Of a stretch of DNA of 64,000 nt, positions 17,806 to 26,834 are shown piece by piece; the first letter of the stretch is position 1; every line of letters begins with the position of its first letter. The notes beneath the pieces were generated by a model. It was not told the DNA's origin. It did no database searches and saw only the letters and a program-made list of their open reading frames with translations. The position numbers were made by a program, and so were the translations under genes. Origin of the DNA: CAJQQK01 sp963696075. Its GTDB lineage: Bacteria > Pseudomonadota > Alphaproteobacteria > Rhizobiales > Hyphomicrobiaceae. Where the stretch lies: assembly GCA_963696075.1 (NCBI GenBank), contig CAVOJD010000026.1, forward strand, positions 62,001 through 126,000. The letters run 5' to 3'.

Positions 17806-18836
17806 TGGCCGGTCTCCAACCGGTAGACCTTGGCCGCCGTGTCATGAAACAGCGCCCGACGCTCATCCGCACTCATCGATTTCGTCATCAACTTGAAGGA
17901 GTTCCATAAGTTTGTGAAAGAACAGCTCAACTTGTCGACCGGAAAATTGGATTCAAACATGCACCGCTCGACGCCGAATTTCTCGATCGTGAAATCAAAG
18001 TACCGCCGCGTCGCATCGGTGAGTTCAGCCGAACTCGGCGCCGTCTCCCGGTCCTCCCAGTGGAACCCGTTGACGTCCATGTTGAGCCCCCCGAGCTTGG
18101 CATAGACGTTGGGACATTCGGCCAGTTTCGTCATGCTTTGCGACCAGACCTCGAAGACCTCTTCGCGCCGGCCGGCATACTTTCCAATGCCAAGCGGTCC
18201 GCCAAAGTGGTCGAGCACGATCGTGGTATCAGGGAAAGCGCGCGCGAGATCACCAGCCTCGTCAATCTGCTCATGACAGCACCAGACCTCGAACGAGAGA
18301 TTGCGCGGTGCGAGATGGCGAAAGCCTTGCCGGAAGTCATCTCGCAACATCATGTGTTCTGGCGGATTCGTGCGGTGGTTGCGCACCGCCTCGTCAGCAC
18401 ACCAAAGCGCACCAAGCCGGATACCCCTGAAGCGTCCACCGCCAGCCTCAATTTGGGCATCCAGCACGTCCGCGCTCTGATCCCCAATCTTTAGGTCGAC
18501 CGTGCCGACGATGCCGGCCGCCACCCGGCACGGGCCATACTGCCCCGACGCACTCATGGCGGCGATGCCATTGACGAACTCAGTCTCGCCCAACGGCCGG
18601 AACGCCTCCGGCCCCGATGCCCGAAACATGGCGCCACACTCGATGAAGACGCTGGCAACGATATTATGCCCGCCCGAGATATCATCGAGATATTCATCCA
18701 GCAGATAATACGGCTGCGTCGCCCCCGGCCGGCCGCTCCAGAGATGATGATGCGGATCGATGATCGGCAGGTCCGGCTCGAGCGCCGCCTCAACTGCCGT
18801 TTCGAGCCAGGCCTGATTGGTTGAATGCGCCACCAT
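17802..18836 (-). CDS. Amidohydrolase family 2 (TIM-barrel metal-dependent hydrolase)
   Basis: 344-residue amidohydrolase-2 (PF04909 type), relatives of which include gluconolactonase-like, 2-pyrone-4,6-dicarboxylate hydrolase and decarboxylase enzymes. Motifs: IDPHHHLW near residue 26 (metal-binding HxH), FRGIRLG, WCCHEQ, TIVLDHFGG with a catalytic His-associated strand, and FESNFPVDK near the C-terminus with the metal Asp. The start MVAHSTNQ at 18836 follows AAAGGGA by about 10 bases; the open frame to 18899 lacks a site. Coupled with the CitE-like gene. Substrate unknown, likely a lactone or dicarboxylic ring-cleavage product. Confidence 0.82.
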   Translation of the reverse strand: MVAHSTNQAWLETAVEAALEPDLPIIDPHHHLWSGRPGATQPYYLLDEYLDDISGGHNIVASVFIECGAMFRASGPEAFRPLGETEFVNGIAAMSASGQYGPCRVAAGIVGTVDLKIGDQSADVLDAQIEAGGGRFRGIRLGALWCADEAVRNHRTNPPEHMMLRDDFRQGFRHLAPRNLSFEVWCCHEQIDEAGDLARAFPDTTIVLDHFGGPLGIGKYAGRREEVFEVWSQSMTKLAECPNVYAKLGGLNMDVNGFHWEDRETAPSSAELTDATRRYFDFTIEKFGVERCMFESNFPVDKLSCSFTNLWNSFKLMTKSMSADERRALFHDTAAKVYRLETGQ

Positions 18837-19030
18837 GGGGTGTCCCGTCCCTTTAATCTTGTGCCCGAAGTCCGAATTCGCCGGCGCGATGATCGCCAAC
18901 GTTCATTTTCAGGCTCGCAGCCTCGCCCGGTCTTTGCCATAACACAAGCGCACGCGCCGATCGCATCGGTGATGCATGCCACAGCGCGATGAAATGCGCC
19001 CGATTTCCCGGTCCTCGGAGGGATGAGACG

Positions 19031-19849
19031 ATGATTTTTTCATTCGGCGGCGGCGGCAAGGGGCCGCAACTGAGACCCATGGAACGCAGCGACATGGGTG
19101 CCGTCCTGCGCATCATCTCCGCCCACGACGAGGATGATTTCGAAGAAGCGCGTGAGGAGTTGCGCGATGACTTCGACGGTATGTTCGTTCTCACCGAAGG
19201 CGGCAAGGTCGTCGCCGTCACCGGCGCCCACGTCGACCCGCACAGTGAAGACGTTGTCTGGTTGTCGTGGACCTACGTCGATCCCGCGCGCCAGGGCAAC
19301 GGCCTCGGGCGCGCCATGTTCGAGCAACTTGCCGAAATGCTGCGCTCCGATGGCATCCGCAAAATATTCATCAACACCAGCGACCACCGCGAAGACGGCC
19401 AGGACACCTACGCCGCCGCGCGCGCGTTCTACGAAAAAATGGGAGCGCGGCTCGAAGTCACCCTGCCCGCCTACCACGCCGAGCGCGAAGCCCGCCTCAC
19501 GTACGGGCTGGATCTCGCTGGCACGCCGCCGCGCAATGACCATCCCGCCGGCGGCGCGCTGAAGTTCGTCGACATCGAGGACCTGCCTGAAGCTGACGGC
19601 GCACTCGGCCTCGTCTGGGAAGAAGTCGAAAACGCACCAAACCCCGCCGCCGTTGACGCAGATCTATCTCGCTGGGTCGAGGAGGCCCGCCGCCGCGGTG
19701 CCCGCATCCTTTTCGCTGCCGTCCCATCCGATTTGTGCGCAAATCTTAACGAACCCTTTCAGGCCACCGGCTTTACGCATCACGGCCGCCTGATCGATTA
19801 TTTCGCACCAAACATTCATCAGGAATTAGGATCGCTGCGCTTGCGCTAA
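19031..19849 (+). CDS. GNAT-family N-acetyltransferase
   Basis: 272-residue protein whose first 170 residues form a GNAT domain. The acetyl-CoA pyrophosphate loop is DPARQGNGLGRAMFEQLAEML (Q/RxxGxG/A pattern), followed by AARAFYEKMGARLE, the usual motif B end. The remaining 100 residues are an additional domain without a recognisable motif. ATG 19031 is chosen because GGAGGGATGAGACG precedes it. The acceptor substrate is unknown. The gene stands alone. Confidence 0.8.
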   Translation: MIFSFGGGGKGPQLRPMERSDMGAVLRIISAHDEDDFEEAREELRDDFDGMFVLTEGGKVVAVTGAHVDPHSEDVVWLSWTYVDPARQGNGLGRAMFEQLAEMLRSDGIRKIFINTSDHREDGQDTYAAARAFYEKMGARLEVTLPAYHAEREARLTYGLDLAGTPPRNDHPAGGALKFVDIEDLPEADGALGLVWEEVENAPNPAAVDADLSRWVEEARRRGARILFAAVPSDLCANLNEPFQATGFTHHGRLIDYFAPNIHQELGSLRLR

Positions 19850-20007
19850 AACACAGCACCAAACCGGCCTCAGTTCGAAAAATGCGGCCAATTCCGGCAC
19901 GATATAAACGGTATCTTCAGCAAATTCCGCTTTCGTTGAGGATGCCGGGTTGAGTTTGCCCCGGCCCCAGCTTTTGCATCTGAACGACAGTCGGACCGGA
20001 TTTCCTT

Positions 20008-20634
20008 ATGCGCAAGATCGCCACGCTCACCAGCCTCGTTCTCTCCTGCGCCGTACTCACCGCCTGTGGCGGCCCCGCCCCCGGGACCCAGCCCGTCAAT
20101 CTTTCCGCCGTCATGGAACGTGTCGTTGCGACGGTTGAAAAGTTCGACGCGTATTTGCGTCGCTACGAGTACAAGAGCGTCGATGAAGCGATGTTTCGCC
20201 AGTTTGCACAAACGATCCAGGATGACCTCAACAATAAGCCGCGCATCCACTCGAGCTTGATCGCAACCCAGTTCCGCAAGAACGGGGCGATGACCGGCTA
20301 CGGCGACCTCAACGGCAATGGCCAGGCCGACGACCAGGAACCAAAGCTCTTCACGTTGGAATTCGACCCCGACAACAACCGCATCATTCTCACCTCCGCC
20401 GCTTATGGCGAAACGACCGGACACGCCATGTCGGGCAGGCGCGGCTTCTTTGCAGGCGTCTTCATCGGCAGCCTTATGAACAAGCAGAGAACCGCCGGCA
20501 TCCGCCCCGGTCATTTCAGCAGCCGCAACGTGCCAAACGCCCCGGTCACCGCACCCAAGGTCGCCAAAGCGGCCGCCGACGGCTCCAGTGCCCGCAGCCG
20601 CGCCAAATCCGGCGGTGTCCGCGCCGGCAAGTAA
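20008..20634 (+). CDS. Lipoprotein with EF-hand-like loop and Gly/Arg-rich C-terminus (paralogue 1)
   Basis: 208 residues. Lipobox LTAC with the lipidated Cys20 after a short signal peptide. A helical region (residues 35-90) precedes an EF-hand-like loop DLNGNGQADDQE (residues 100-111), then a glycine-rich hydrophobic stretch GFFAGVFIGSLMN, HFSSRN, and a basic end SRAKSGGVRAGK. It is clearly paralogous to the next gene: same order of helix, calcium-like loop, glycine-rich stretch and SRA[RK]SGG tail. The C-terminal layout recalls DUF1190/YgiB-type lipoproteins, which in enterobacteria accompany glutathionylspermidine-synthase-like genes. Here a spermidine synthase follows, so a polyamine link is possible (inference). 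Confidence 0.65.
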   Translation: MRKIATLTSLVLSCAVLTACGGPAPGTQPVNLSAVMERVVATVEKFDAYLRRYEYKSVDEAMFRQFAQTIQDDLNNKPRIHSSLIATQFRKNGAMTGYGDLNGNGQADDQEPKLFTLEFDPDNNRIILTSAAYGETTGHAMSGRRGFFAGVFIGSLMNKQRTAGIRPGHFSSRNVPNAPVTAPKVAKAAADGSSARSRAKSGGVRAGK

Positions 20635-20807
20635 ACGTCACGTCGATCCATTTCTTATGGACGTGTCCGCCACCCCTGTGGGCGTAGCGCAACGCCAACC
20701 CATGCTTGATCCCTGTGCAGATCGAGCTGCTTGTTGTTGACACAATTCCGTCGTCCCTCCATGGCATGAGCTCAATTTTGAGGTTTTGCGCGAGGAAGAC
20801 GAGACAA

Positions 20808-21383
20808 ATGAAATATATGATATTCGCGCTGATTGGCGCCGCAGCACTCGGCTATTTCTACTTCACGGATGAAAAACCGAAAACGGATCTCACTCAGGTC
20901 TTGAACCGCTCCACGATTGCGATGGAGCGTTATGAGAAATACCTCAAGGACAATAAGGTCGAGAAGGCAACCGATCAGCATCTCGAGCAACTGAACGGTT
21001 TCATGCAGAAAGTCATGAACGCCGATCCCCGGTTTCATGACGGCCTGATTGCAACCAGCCTCGGCAAGGATGCAAAGATCGCCGGCGTCGATGATGCCAA
21101 CCAGAACGGCCAGGTCGATACTGACGAGAAAAAGCTGTTCACCCTCGAGATTGATTCCGCCAACAACCGGGTAATTGCCACGGATGAAAGCGGCGCCGGC
21201 ACCTACCGCGGTTTCTCCGGCAGTGGTTTTCTCGCGGGCATGTTGATCGGCGCCATGCTCAACCGCCAGCGCTCCGCAGGCGTCCAGCCGGGCAGCTTCA
21301 ACAACCGCAAGTTGACCTCCCCAACCGCCTACAGCCAGGCGCGCAGCCGCGCACGTTCCGGCGGTCTACGCGGCGGCAAGTAA
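20808..21383 (+). CDS. Membrane-anchored EF-hand-like protein (paralogue 2)
   Basis: 191 residues. An N-terminal hydrophobic anchor YMIFALIGAAALGYFYF has no lipobox Cys, unlike paralogue 1. The loop DANQNGQVDTDE (about residues 96-107) matches the spacing of a calcium-binding loop, and GFLAGMLIGAMLNRQRSAG and QARSRARSGGLRGGK repeat the paralogue's C-terminal half. The start at 20808 is the first Met after GAGGA; the longer open frame begins in unconserved sequence. A strong terminator follows, so it is separated from the spermidine synthase transcriptionally. Function unknown. Confidence 0.65.
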   Translation: MKYMIFALIGAAALGYFYFTDEKPKTDLTQVLNRSTIAMERYEKYLKDNKVEKATDQHLEQLNGFMQKVMNADPRFHDGLIATSLGKDAKIAGVDDANQNGQVDTDEKKLFTLEIDSANNRVIATDESGAGTYRGFSGSGFLAGMLIGAMLNRQRSAGVQPGSFNNRKLTSPTAYSQARSRARSGGLRGGK

Positions 21384-21409
21384 GCCCCGCCCGACAACTG
21401 ACCGATATC

Positions 21410-21449
21410 GGGCCGGATGAGCGCAACGCACCTCATCCGGCCCTTTTTT
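21410..21449 (+). terminator. Strong rho-independent terminator after paralogue 2
   Basis: Perfect 12-base stem gggccggatgag / ctcatccggccc with a 10-base loop, followed directly by six T. The best intrinsic terminator in the window. Confidence 0.92.
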
Positions 21450-21576
21450 GTGGCGCCACACAGCGCCCCGGTACGGGCGACGGACGATGTCTCAATCCAC
21501 ATGATCTTGCGACAGACACCGAGCGAATCCCACCGACCGGCGCTAGTCTCCCCCAACGCGCCATCAGGAGGCCATC

Positions 21577-23181
21577 ATGACCACCGCCACCGCCGGTGAA
21601 ACCGACAACAAGTACGACGACGGCGAAAATTACCGCGACCTCTCAGGCACACACGCAATCGTGCTCCTCGCCTCGATCTCCATCGTGGCGCTTTGCGGCA
21701 TTGTCTATCAGCTCATTATCGGCACGGTCTCAAGCTACCTCCTCGGCAACTCGGTCTACCAATTCTCGATCACCATCGGCTTCTTCATGTTCGCGATGGG
21801 GATCGGCTCGTATATCTCTAAATTCGTCGGCGGCAATCTGATCGCCCGCTTCATCCAGGTCGAAGTGGCACTCGCACTGATCGGCGGCATCTGCAGTCTC
21901 GCGTTGTTCTTCGCGTTCCCCTACACGCCGTTTCTCTACCAGGTCGTGATGTTCTTCTTCATCCTCACGATCGGCGCACTCGTCGGCCTGGAGATACCGC
22001 TGCTCACCCGCATCCTCGCCGACGGCAGCGGCACCCGGCGTTCCATCGCGAACGTCATGTCCCTCGACTATATTGGCGCCCTGGTCGGCTCAGTCGCCTT
22101 CCCGCTGATGCTGCTCCCGAGCCTCGGCCTCGTCCGCGCGTCCTTCGCAATCGGGCTCATCAACATCTTCGTTGCCCTGTTGAATGTCATCTATCTGCGC
22201 CGGTATCTCACCAGGCCCAACCGGCTGATGGCGCTCGTTCTCGGCGTTCTCCTGCTGCTCACCGTTTTGGTCTTCTTCGCAACACGGCTGACCAGTATGG
22301 CGCAGCACAATCTCTACTTCGACCAGGTCATCTGGAAGAAACAGACCCCCTACCAGAACCTCATTGTGACCAATAACTGGCAACGTGGCGATCTACGCTT
22401 GTTCATTGATGGCCATATCCAGTTCTCCGAGTCCGACGAGCACCGCTACCACGAAGCCCTCGTCCACCCCGCCATGAGCTATCCCGGCAAGGCTGAACGC
22501 ATCCTCGTGATGGGCGGCGGCGATGGCCTTGCCGCACGCGAACTCATCAAACATAACGCCGTCAAGGTTATCGACCTCGTCGACATCGACCCCGCGATGA
22601 CAGACCTTGGCCGCGACTTCCCCCCCCTCGCGAGCCTCAACGAGCAGGCCCTTCGCGACCCCCGCATCACGATCCACAACACGGACGGCTTCAACTTCAT
22701 CAACCAGCCAGGCCCCCTCTACGATCGCGTCATTCTTGACTTTCCCGACCCCCATAATGAGGCCATCGCGAAACTCTATTCCCTGGAATTCTACACGATG
22801 CTGAAAAGGCGGATGAGCCCCGACGCTATCGTCGTCACGCAGAGTTCGTCGCCCTTCTTCTCCCGCCGCACGTTCTGGTCGATCGAGACGACGATGGCCG
22901 CCGTCTTCCCCAACACCGTCAGCTTTCACCTATCGATCCCGGCCTTCGGCATCTGGGGCTTCAACCTGGCCACCATGAAACCCGACGCGAAACCGGGCGC
23001 CATCAGCGTCCCGACACGTTATCTGACCGACGACGTCTTTCACGCCTCCCGCGTCTTCGGCAAGGACGCCAACCGCCCGCCAGGGCCGAACCCGGTCAAC
23101 ACCATCTTCGAACCCGTGCTCTATCAGCTCTACCTGAAGGATCAGAGCACGCCCATTACCGCGATCAGCCCTGCGACCTGA
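21577..23181 (+). CDS. Membrane-embedded polyamine aminopropyltransferase (spermidine synthase-like)
   Basis: 534 residues: an N-terminal half with about seven transmembrane helices (residues 27-235) fused to a cytosolic spermidine-synthase domain. In the domain: DGHIQFSESDEHRYHEALVHP (the substrate-binding DExxYHE region), the nucleotide-binding MGGGDGLAARE loop, the VDIDP acidic strand end and LDFPDPHNEAIAKLYS gate segment. It transfers aminopropyl groups from decarboxylated SAM to putrescine or another amine. AGGAGG precedes the ATG closely. No speD decarboxylase gene is visible in the window. Two EF-hand-like envelope proteins lie upstream beyond a terminator. The membrane half suggests coupling to polyamine or amine transport, not shown here. 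Confidence 0.88.
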   Translation: MTTATAGETDNKYDDGENYRDLSGTHAIVLLASISIVALCGIVYQLIIGTVSSYLLGNSVYQFSITIGFFMFAMGIGSYISKFVGGNLIARFIQVEVALALIGGICSLALFFAFPYTPFLYQVVMFFFILTIGALVGLEIPLLTRILADGSGTRRSIANVMSLDYIGALVGSVAFPLMLLPSLGLVRASFAIGLINIFVALLNVIYLRRYLTRPNRLMALVLGVLLLLTVLVFFATRLTSMAQHNLYFDQVIWKKQTPYQNLIVTNNWQRGDLRLFIDGHIQFSESDEHRYHEALVHPAMSYPGKAERILVMGGGDGLAARELIKHNAVKVIDLVDIDPAMTDLGRDFPPLASLNEQALRDPRITIHNTDGFNFINQPGPLYDRVILDFPDPHNEAIAKLYSLEFYTMLKRRMSPDAIVVTQSSSPFFSRRTFWSIETTMAAVFPNTVSFHLSIPAFGIWGFNLATMKPDAKPGAISVPTRYLTDDVFHASRVFGKDANRPPGPNPVNTIFEPVLYQLYLKDQSTPITAISPAT

Positions 23182-23295
23182 CCAGCGACCATCCCAACGC
23201 GTGCCATCAACCATCGCTGATGTGGTGGAGCCAACGCGCGCATCCGGCTAATCTTGCTCCAGACACCTTCCCTCCGACCAGAGAGACCCGCGCCG

Positions 23296-24093
23296 ATGTT
23301 GATCAATCTCGACGACCGCCGCATCTATTTCGACTTGATGGGACCTGAAAACGGTCCAGTTGTCTGCTTCACCCATTCCTTGTCATCCGACAGCGGCATG
23401 TGGGCGGAACAACTCCCCGAGCTGCTCGCCGCCGGCTACCGTATCCTGCGCCTTGACATGCGCGGCCACGGCGGCAGCGATCCCGTCGACGGCGACTACA
23501 CGATGGCCGAACTTGCTGGCGACGTCCGTACCTCCCTCGATGCCCTCGCCATCCGCAAGGTTCATTTCATCGGCCTCTCGATCGGCGGCATGATCGGCCA
23601 GGCGTTCGCGATCAACCACCCGGACTATGTCGCATCGCTGATGCTGTGTGACACGATGCCGGCAACGCCCGATGGCGCGGAAAACGCCTGGGGCCCCCGT
23701 CTCGAAGCAGTCCGCAAGGCCAACTCCGTCGCCCCCCTGGCTGACGGCACCATGGAACGCTGGTTCACGGACGCCTTCAAGCCCCGCAATCCGGCCCGCT
23801 GGCAGCAGATCCATGCGACCATTGCCGGCACGACGCCCGCCGGCTATCTCGGCTGCGGTGCCGCCATCCTGAATTTTGATTTCCGCGATGACCTGCCAGC
23901 CATCAAGGCCCCCGCCCTCGTGATCTGCGGCGACGACGATCAAGGCACGCCCCCCGCGGGCAACAAGCTGATCGCCGAGAAAATTCCAGGCGGCCGCTAC
24001 GAGGAAATTGCCGACGCGCGCCATTTCCCGAATGTCGAACATCCCGACATGTTCAACGCCCTCATGATGCCCTGGCTCCAGAGCCACCGTTGA
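23296..24093 (+). CDS. Alpha/beta hydrolase (3-oxoadipate enol-lactonase-like)
   Basis: 265-residue alpha/beta hydrolase. The nucleophile elbow is GLSIGG with Ser95, the acid probably Asp in ICGDDDQGTP near 217, and the base His in DARHFPNVEHP near 242. RLDMRGHGGSDP is the strand-4 signature. Closest in look to PcaD-type enol-lactonases. The start at 23296 (MLINLDD) has GAGAGA upstream; the open frame from 23254 includes nothing conserved. No pca genes are nearby, so the substrate is open. Confidence 0.82.
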   Translation: MLINLDDRRIYFDLMGPENGPVVCFTHSLSSDSGMWAEQLPELLAAGYRILRLDMRGHGGSDPVDGDYTMAELAGDVRTSLDALAIRKVHFIGLSIGGMIGQAFAINHPDYVASLMLCDTMPATPDGAENAWGPRLEAVRKANSVAPLADGTMERWFTDAFKPRNPARWQQIHATIAGTTPAGYLGCGAAILNFDFRDDLPAIKAPALVICGDDDQGTPPAGNKLIAEKIPGGRYEEIADARHFPNVEHPDMFNALMMPWLQSHR

Positions 24094-24113
24094 ACGGCGC
24101 GGACACAGGCCCC

Positions 24114-24524
24114 TTAATCACCAGCCTCCTGTCCACCGCCGACGAGTTCATCGATGACTTTCGCGAACTGATCGGTATCGACAGGCTTCTGGAACACGGC
24201 ATCCGCGCCGACCCGGTGCCCTTCAAGGCGTGACAGCTGGTCGTCACCCTCGACAATCAACAGGATTGGAAGCATGGAGATCGCTGGCGTCGTTCGAATG
24301 AGAGCGGTCAATCTCAGGCCGTCGACGCGCGACACGCTGTGGTCGACAATGACAAGATCGTAGGCGTTGGTGGACAGCTCGCACATCGCGCCGGCGCCGT
24401 TTCCCGCAACGAACACCTCAACCTCCTGGCCCGGCAGTCCGGTCTGATCAAGGACATCGACCGCCTCTCGCCCGCCAGCAACAAGAATTCGAAGGATGAA
24501 GCTCTCTTGAGGTTCTTCTGTCAC
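24114..24524 (-). CDS. Stand-alone receiver-domain protein, degenerate acidic pocket
   Basis: About 136 residues from a GTG at 24524 behind GTAGGG; the open frame extends to 24593. CheY-like fold: beta3 AYDLVIVDHS gives the phosphoacceptor Asp61, and QKPVD gives Lys113. The N-terminal acidic pair normally found in ILVVDD is replaced by ILVAGGREAV, so Mg binding should be weakened. No output domain and no kinase gene nearby. It may be a partly degenerate single-domain response regulator or an interaction module. It converges on the alpha/beta hydrolase gene. Confidence 0.72.
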   Translation of the reverse strand: MTEEPQESFILRILVAGGREAVDVLDQTGLPGQEVEVFVAGNGAGAMCELSTNAYDLVIVDHSVSRVDGLRLTALIRTTPAISMLPILLIVEGDDQLSRLEGHRVGADAVFQKPVDTDQFAKVIDELVGGGQEAGD

Positions 24525-24829
24525 GACCTGCCCTACTTTCCATGTGGCCCGACCCGCACCATCGGTGCGTCGGCGAAGGCAAAATCGGTCCAATCCTCTC
24601 TACATTTGCGCAAACTATCCGGTAAAATTGTATCGAATGTCAGCTCTTGTCCTGCCGTCGTTGCCATGACGTTTCGTGCACGCTTCAAAAATTGATCAAA
24701 TGCTGCGCGAAAGCCCGCCAAATCCGGAACGCTCCAGTAACCCGCCCAGCCAGTCCCGCCTTACGATTGTCCCCCACACCCTCAAATCCGCGGTTGCATC
24801 CCGATCGCATCACCAAGGAGACTTGCCCC

Positions 24830-25621
24830 ATGAACGACCCACAAAGCAGCGGCTCATCACAGCCTCCCACCAGCGACACCATTGAAACCCTCCTCAATCG
24901 TGTCAGCGTACGCGACTATGAAGACCGCCCCGTCGATGACGTCACCGTCGACGCCGTCCTCAAAGCAGCCTTCCGCGCACCAACCTCCTCCAACATTCAG
25001 GCCTACAGCGTCATCGTCGTCCGCGACCCGGCCGTCAGGGAAAAGCTCTATCCGATCACGGGCAACCAGAAGCATGTCCTCACCGCCCCCGTGTTCCTCG
25101 CCTTCTGCGCGGATCTCACCCGCATCGAAGAAGCCGCGCGCAGAAACGGACACACCCTCGACAACAACAACTTCGAGGCTGGCCTCGTCGCGAGCGTCGA
25201 TGCGGCCCTCGTCGGCATGGCCGCCTACGTCTCGGCTGAATCGGTTGGCCTTGCTGGCGTGATGATCGGCGCCGTGCGCAACGACCTCAACGCCACCGCA
25301 GAGGCGCTTGCCCTCCCCAACCGCGTCTACTGCCTGTTCGGCATGTGCCTCGGTTGGCCCGGCAAAGTCCCCCCTCAAAAGCCCCGCATGGAATACCCTG
25401 CAGTCGTCCACTACGACCACTATGGCAACCAGCCCCAACTGGCCGGCAATCCCTCCACAGCCCTCGACCGCTATGACGCGGATCTGGCCGAGCACTACAC
25501 CAGCCGCGGCATCAAGACGACGCCGGACTCGTGGACCGCCGATATGGACAAGAAATTCAACGCGCGGCTTCGCGATGAGCTGAAACAACAGCTCAAGCAG
25601 CGCGGCTTCGATTTCGCTTGA
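24830..25621 (+). CDS. Nitroreductase-family protein (NfsA/FRP-like)
   Basis: 263-residue FMN-dependent NAD(P)H oxidoreductase. SVRDYEDRPV is the conserved first FMN-contact motif, RAPTSSNIQAYSVIVV the second, and AYVSAESVGLAGVMIGAVRNDL the third; CLFGMCLGWP follows. The family reduces nitro groups, quinones or flavins. ATG 24830 has AAGGAG 10 bases upstream. It is a single gene with a convergent enolase-superfamily neighbour. Confidence 0.85.
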   Translation: MNDPQSSGSSQPPTSDTIETLLNRVSVRDYEDRPVDDVTVDAVLKAAFRAPTSSNIQAYSVIVVRDPAVREKLYPITGNQKHVLTAPVFLAFCADLTRIEEAARRNGHTLDNNNFEAGLVASVDAALVGMAAYVSAESVGLAGVMIGAVRNDLNATAEALALPNRVYCLFGMCLGWPGKVPPQKPRMEYPAVVHYDHYGNQPQLAGNPSTALDRYDADLAEHYTSRGIKTTPDSWTADMDKKFNARLRDELKQQLKQRGFDFA

Positions 25622-25638
25622 TTTGACGCCAACTGAGG

Positions 25639-25664
25639 AACTGCCGGGCCTTGGCCTGGCAGTT
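25639..25664. terminator. Bidirectional hairpin between convergent genes
   Basis: 12-base stem aactgccgggcc / ggcctggcagtt with one G-T pair and a 2-base loop, midway between the nitroreductase stop and the stop of the enolase-superfamily gene. No T tract on either side. Confidence 0.55.
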
Positions 25665-25687
25665 GCCACCCGGCCTGAAGCCTGACC

Positions 25688-26800
25688 TCAGGCGCCGAAC
25701 TCGCGACCGCCGATACGGCAGTCAGCGACAAGCTCCGCCTTGAAGGCAACCCCGTGCCCGGGATCTTCCGGCACCTTCACCTTGCCACCAACCGGCAACC
25801 GGGCATCGACGAACAGATCGTCGTTCCAGTCCATGTATTCGATGTAGCTCGCATTCGGGATCGAAGCCAGCACATGCACCATCAATTCATGGAACAGATG
25901 CGGCGCGATCCGGATGCCGTAAGTATCAGCCACCGCCGCGATCTTGCGCAGTTCCGTCAAACCGCCACGTTGTGGATCCGGTTGCAGGATCGGCGATGAC
26001 GGCGTCGCAAAGAACGGCCTCAGGTCATATCGCGTGAAGTGGCTCTCACCACCGACAACACGTGTCTTGAGGTGGCTCGCGACGCGCTGATACCCCTCGA
26101 AGTCCTCGCACACCACAGGCTCTTCCAGCCAATAGACATCGTAGTCGTCGAAATACCGCCCGGCCTGGATCGCCGTATCGGCCGTCCATCCCATATTGGC
26201 GTCGATCATGATCTCGACCCCATCGCCGACAAATTCGCGCATCGCCTTGACGTTCGCGACATCCTCCCGCCACGGCCGGATATAAGCGCACTGCATCTTG
26301 ATCGCGGTAAGACCCTGGTCGGTGTAGTGCTTCGCCCGCGCCAGCATCGCTTCCCGGTCAAGGCCGCGCCAAACGCCCGACCCATAGGCCTCGACTTCGC
26401 TGCGGCAGTTGCCCCAGAGGCGATGCAGCGGCAGACCGGCGCGCTTGCCAACGATATCCCAAAGCGCGATATCGACGGCTGAGAGCGCCCAGGTCGCAAT
26501 CCCTCCGCGCCCGAGCCAGTAGGTGCTCTTCCAGAGCGCCTGCCAGATGCCCTCAACCTCAGTGGCATCACGCCCGATGACCTTCGGCGCGATCATCTCC
26601 TTGAGACACATCTCGATCGTCTCAAGGCCACCGCTCAAGGGTTGCAGATAGGCAAATCCCGTCAGTCCGCCCTTGGTCTCGATCTCAAGCAGCAGGAACT
26701 CACGCGCCGACGGCGGCATGATCCCGTTGTCGGGCGGCGCCTTGGCCCACGGTACGCGAAGCTTGGTCGTGCGAAAAAGCGTGATCGTCGTATCACTCAT
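25688..26800 (-). CDS. Enolase-superfamily dehydratase/racemase (mandelate racemase group)
   Basis: 370-residue mandelate-racemase/muconate-lactonizing-enzyme family protein. Metal ligands appear as Asp in IDANMGW, Glu in LEEPV and Glu in GGESHFTRYDL. The catalytic His is in IAPHLFHEL. The first catalytic lysine region reads AIKMQCAYIRP: a single Lys, not the usual KxK, so its chemistry may be acid-sugar dehydration with one base. The ATG at 26800 is taken because GGGAG lies upstream and the longer frame runs into the permease gene. It is 34 bases behind the TRAP permease, so it probably acts on the imported solute. Confidence 0.82.
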   Translation of the reverse strand: MSDTTITLFRTTKLRVPWAKAPPDNGIMPPSAREFLLLEIETKGGLTGFAYLQPLSGGLETIEMCLKEMIAPKVIGRDATEVEGIWQALWKSTYWLGRGGIATWALSAVDIALWDIVGKRAGLPLHRLWGNCRSEVEAYGSGVWRGLDREAMLARAKHYTDQGLTAIKMQCAYIRPWREDVANVKAMREFVGDGVEIMIDANMGWTADTAIQAGRYFDDYDVYWLEEPVVCEDFEGYQRVASHLKTRVVGGESHFTRYDLRPFFATPSSPILQPDPQRGGLTELRKIAAVADTYGIRIAPHLFHELMVHVLASIPNASYIEYMDWNDDLFVDARLPVGGKVKVPEDPGHGVAFKAELVADCRIGGREFGA

Positions 26801-26834
26801 CGCCAAATCTCCCGCGCCCATGGCACCAGAACAC

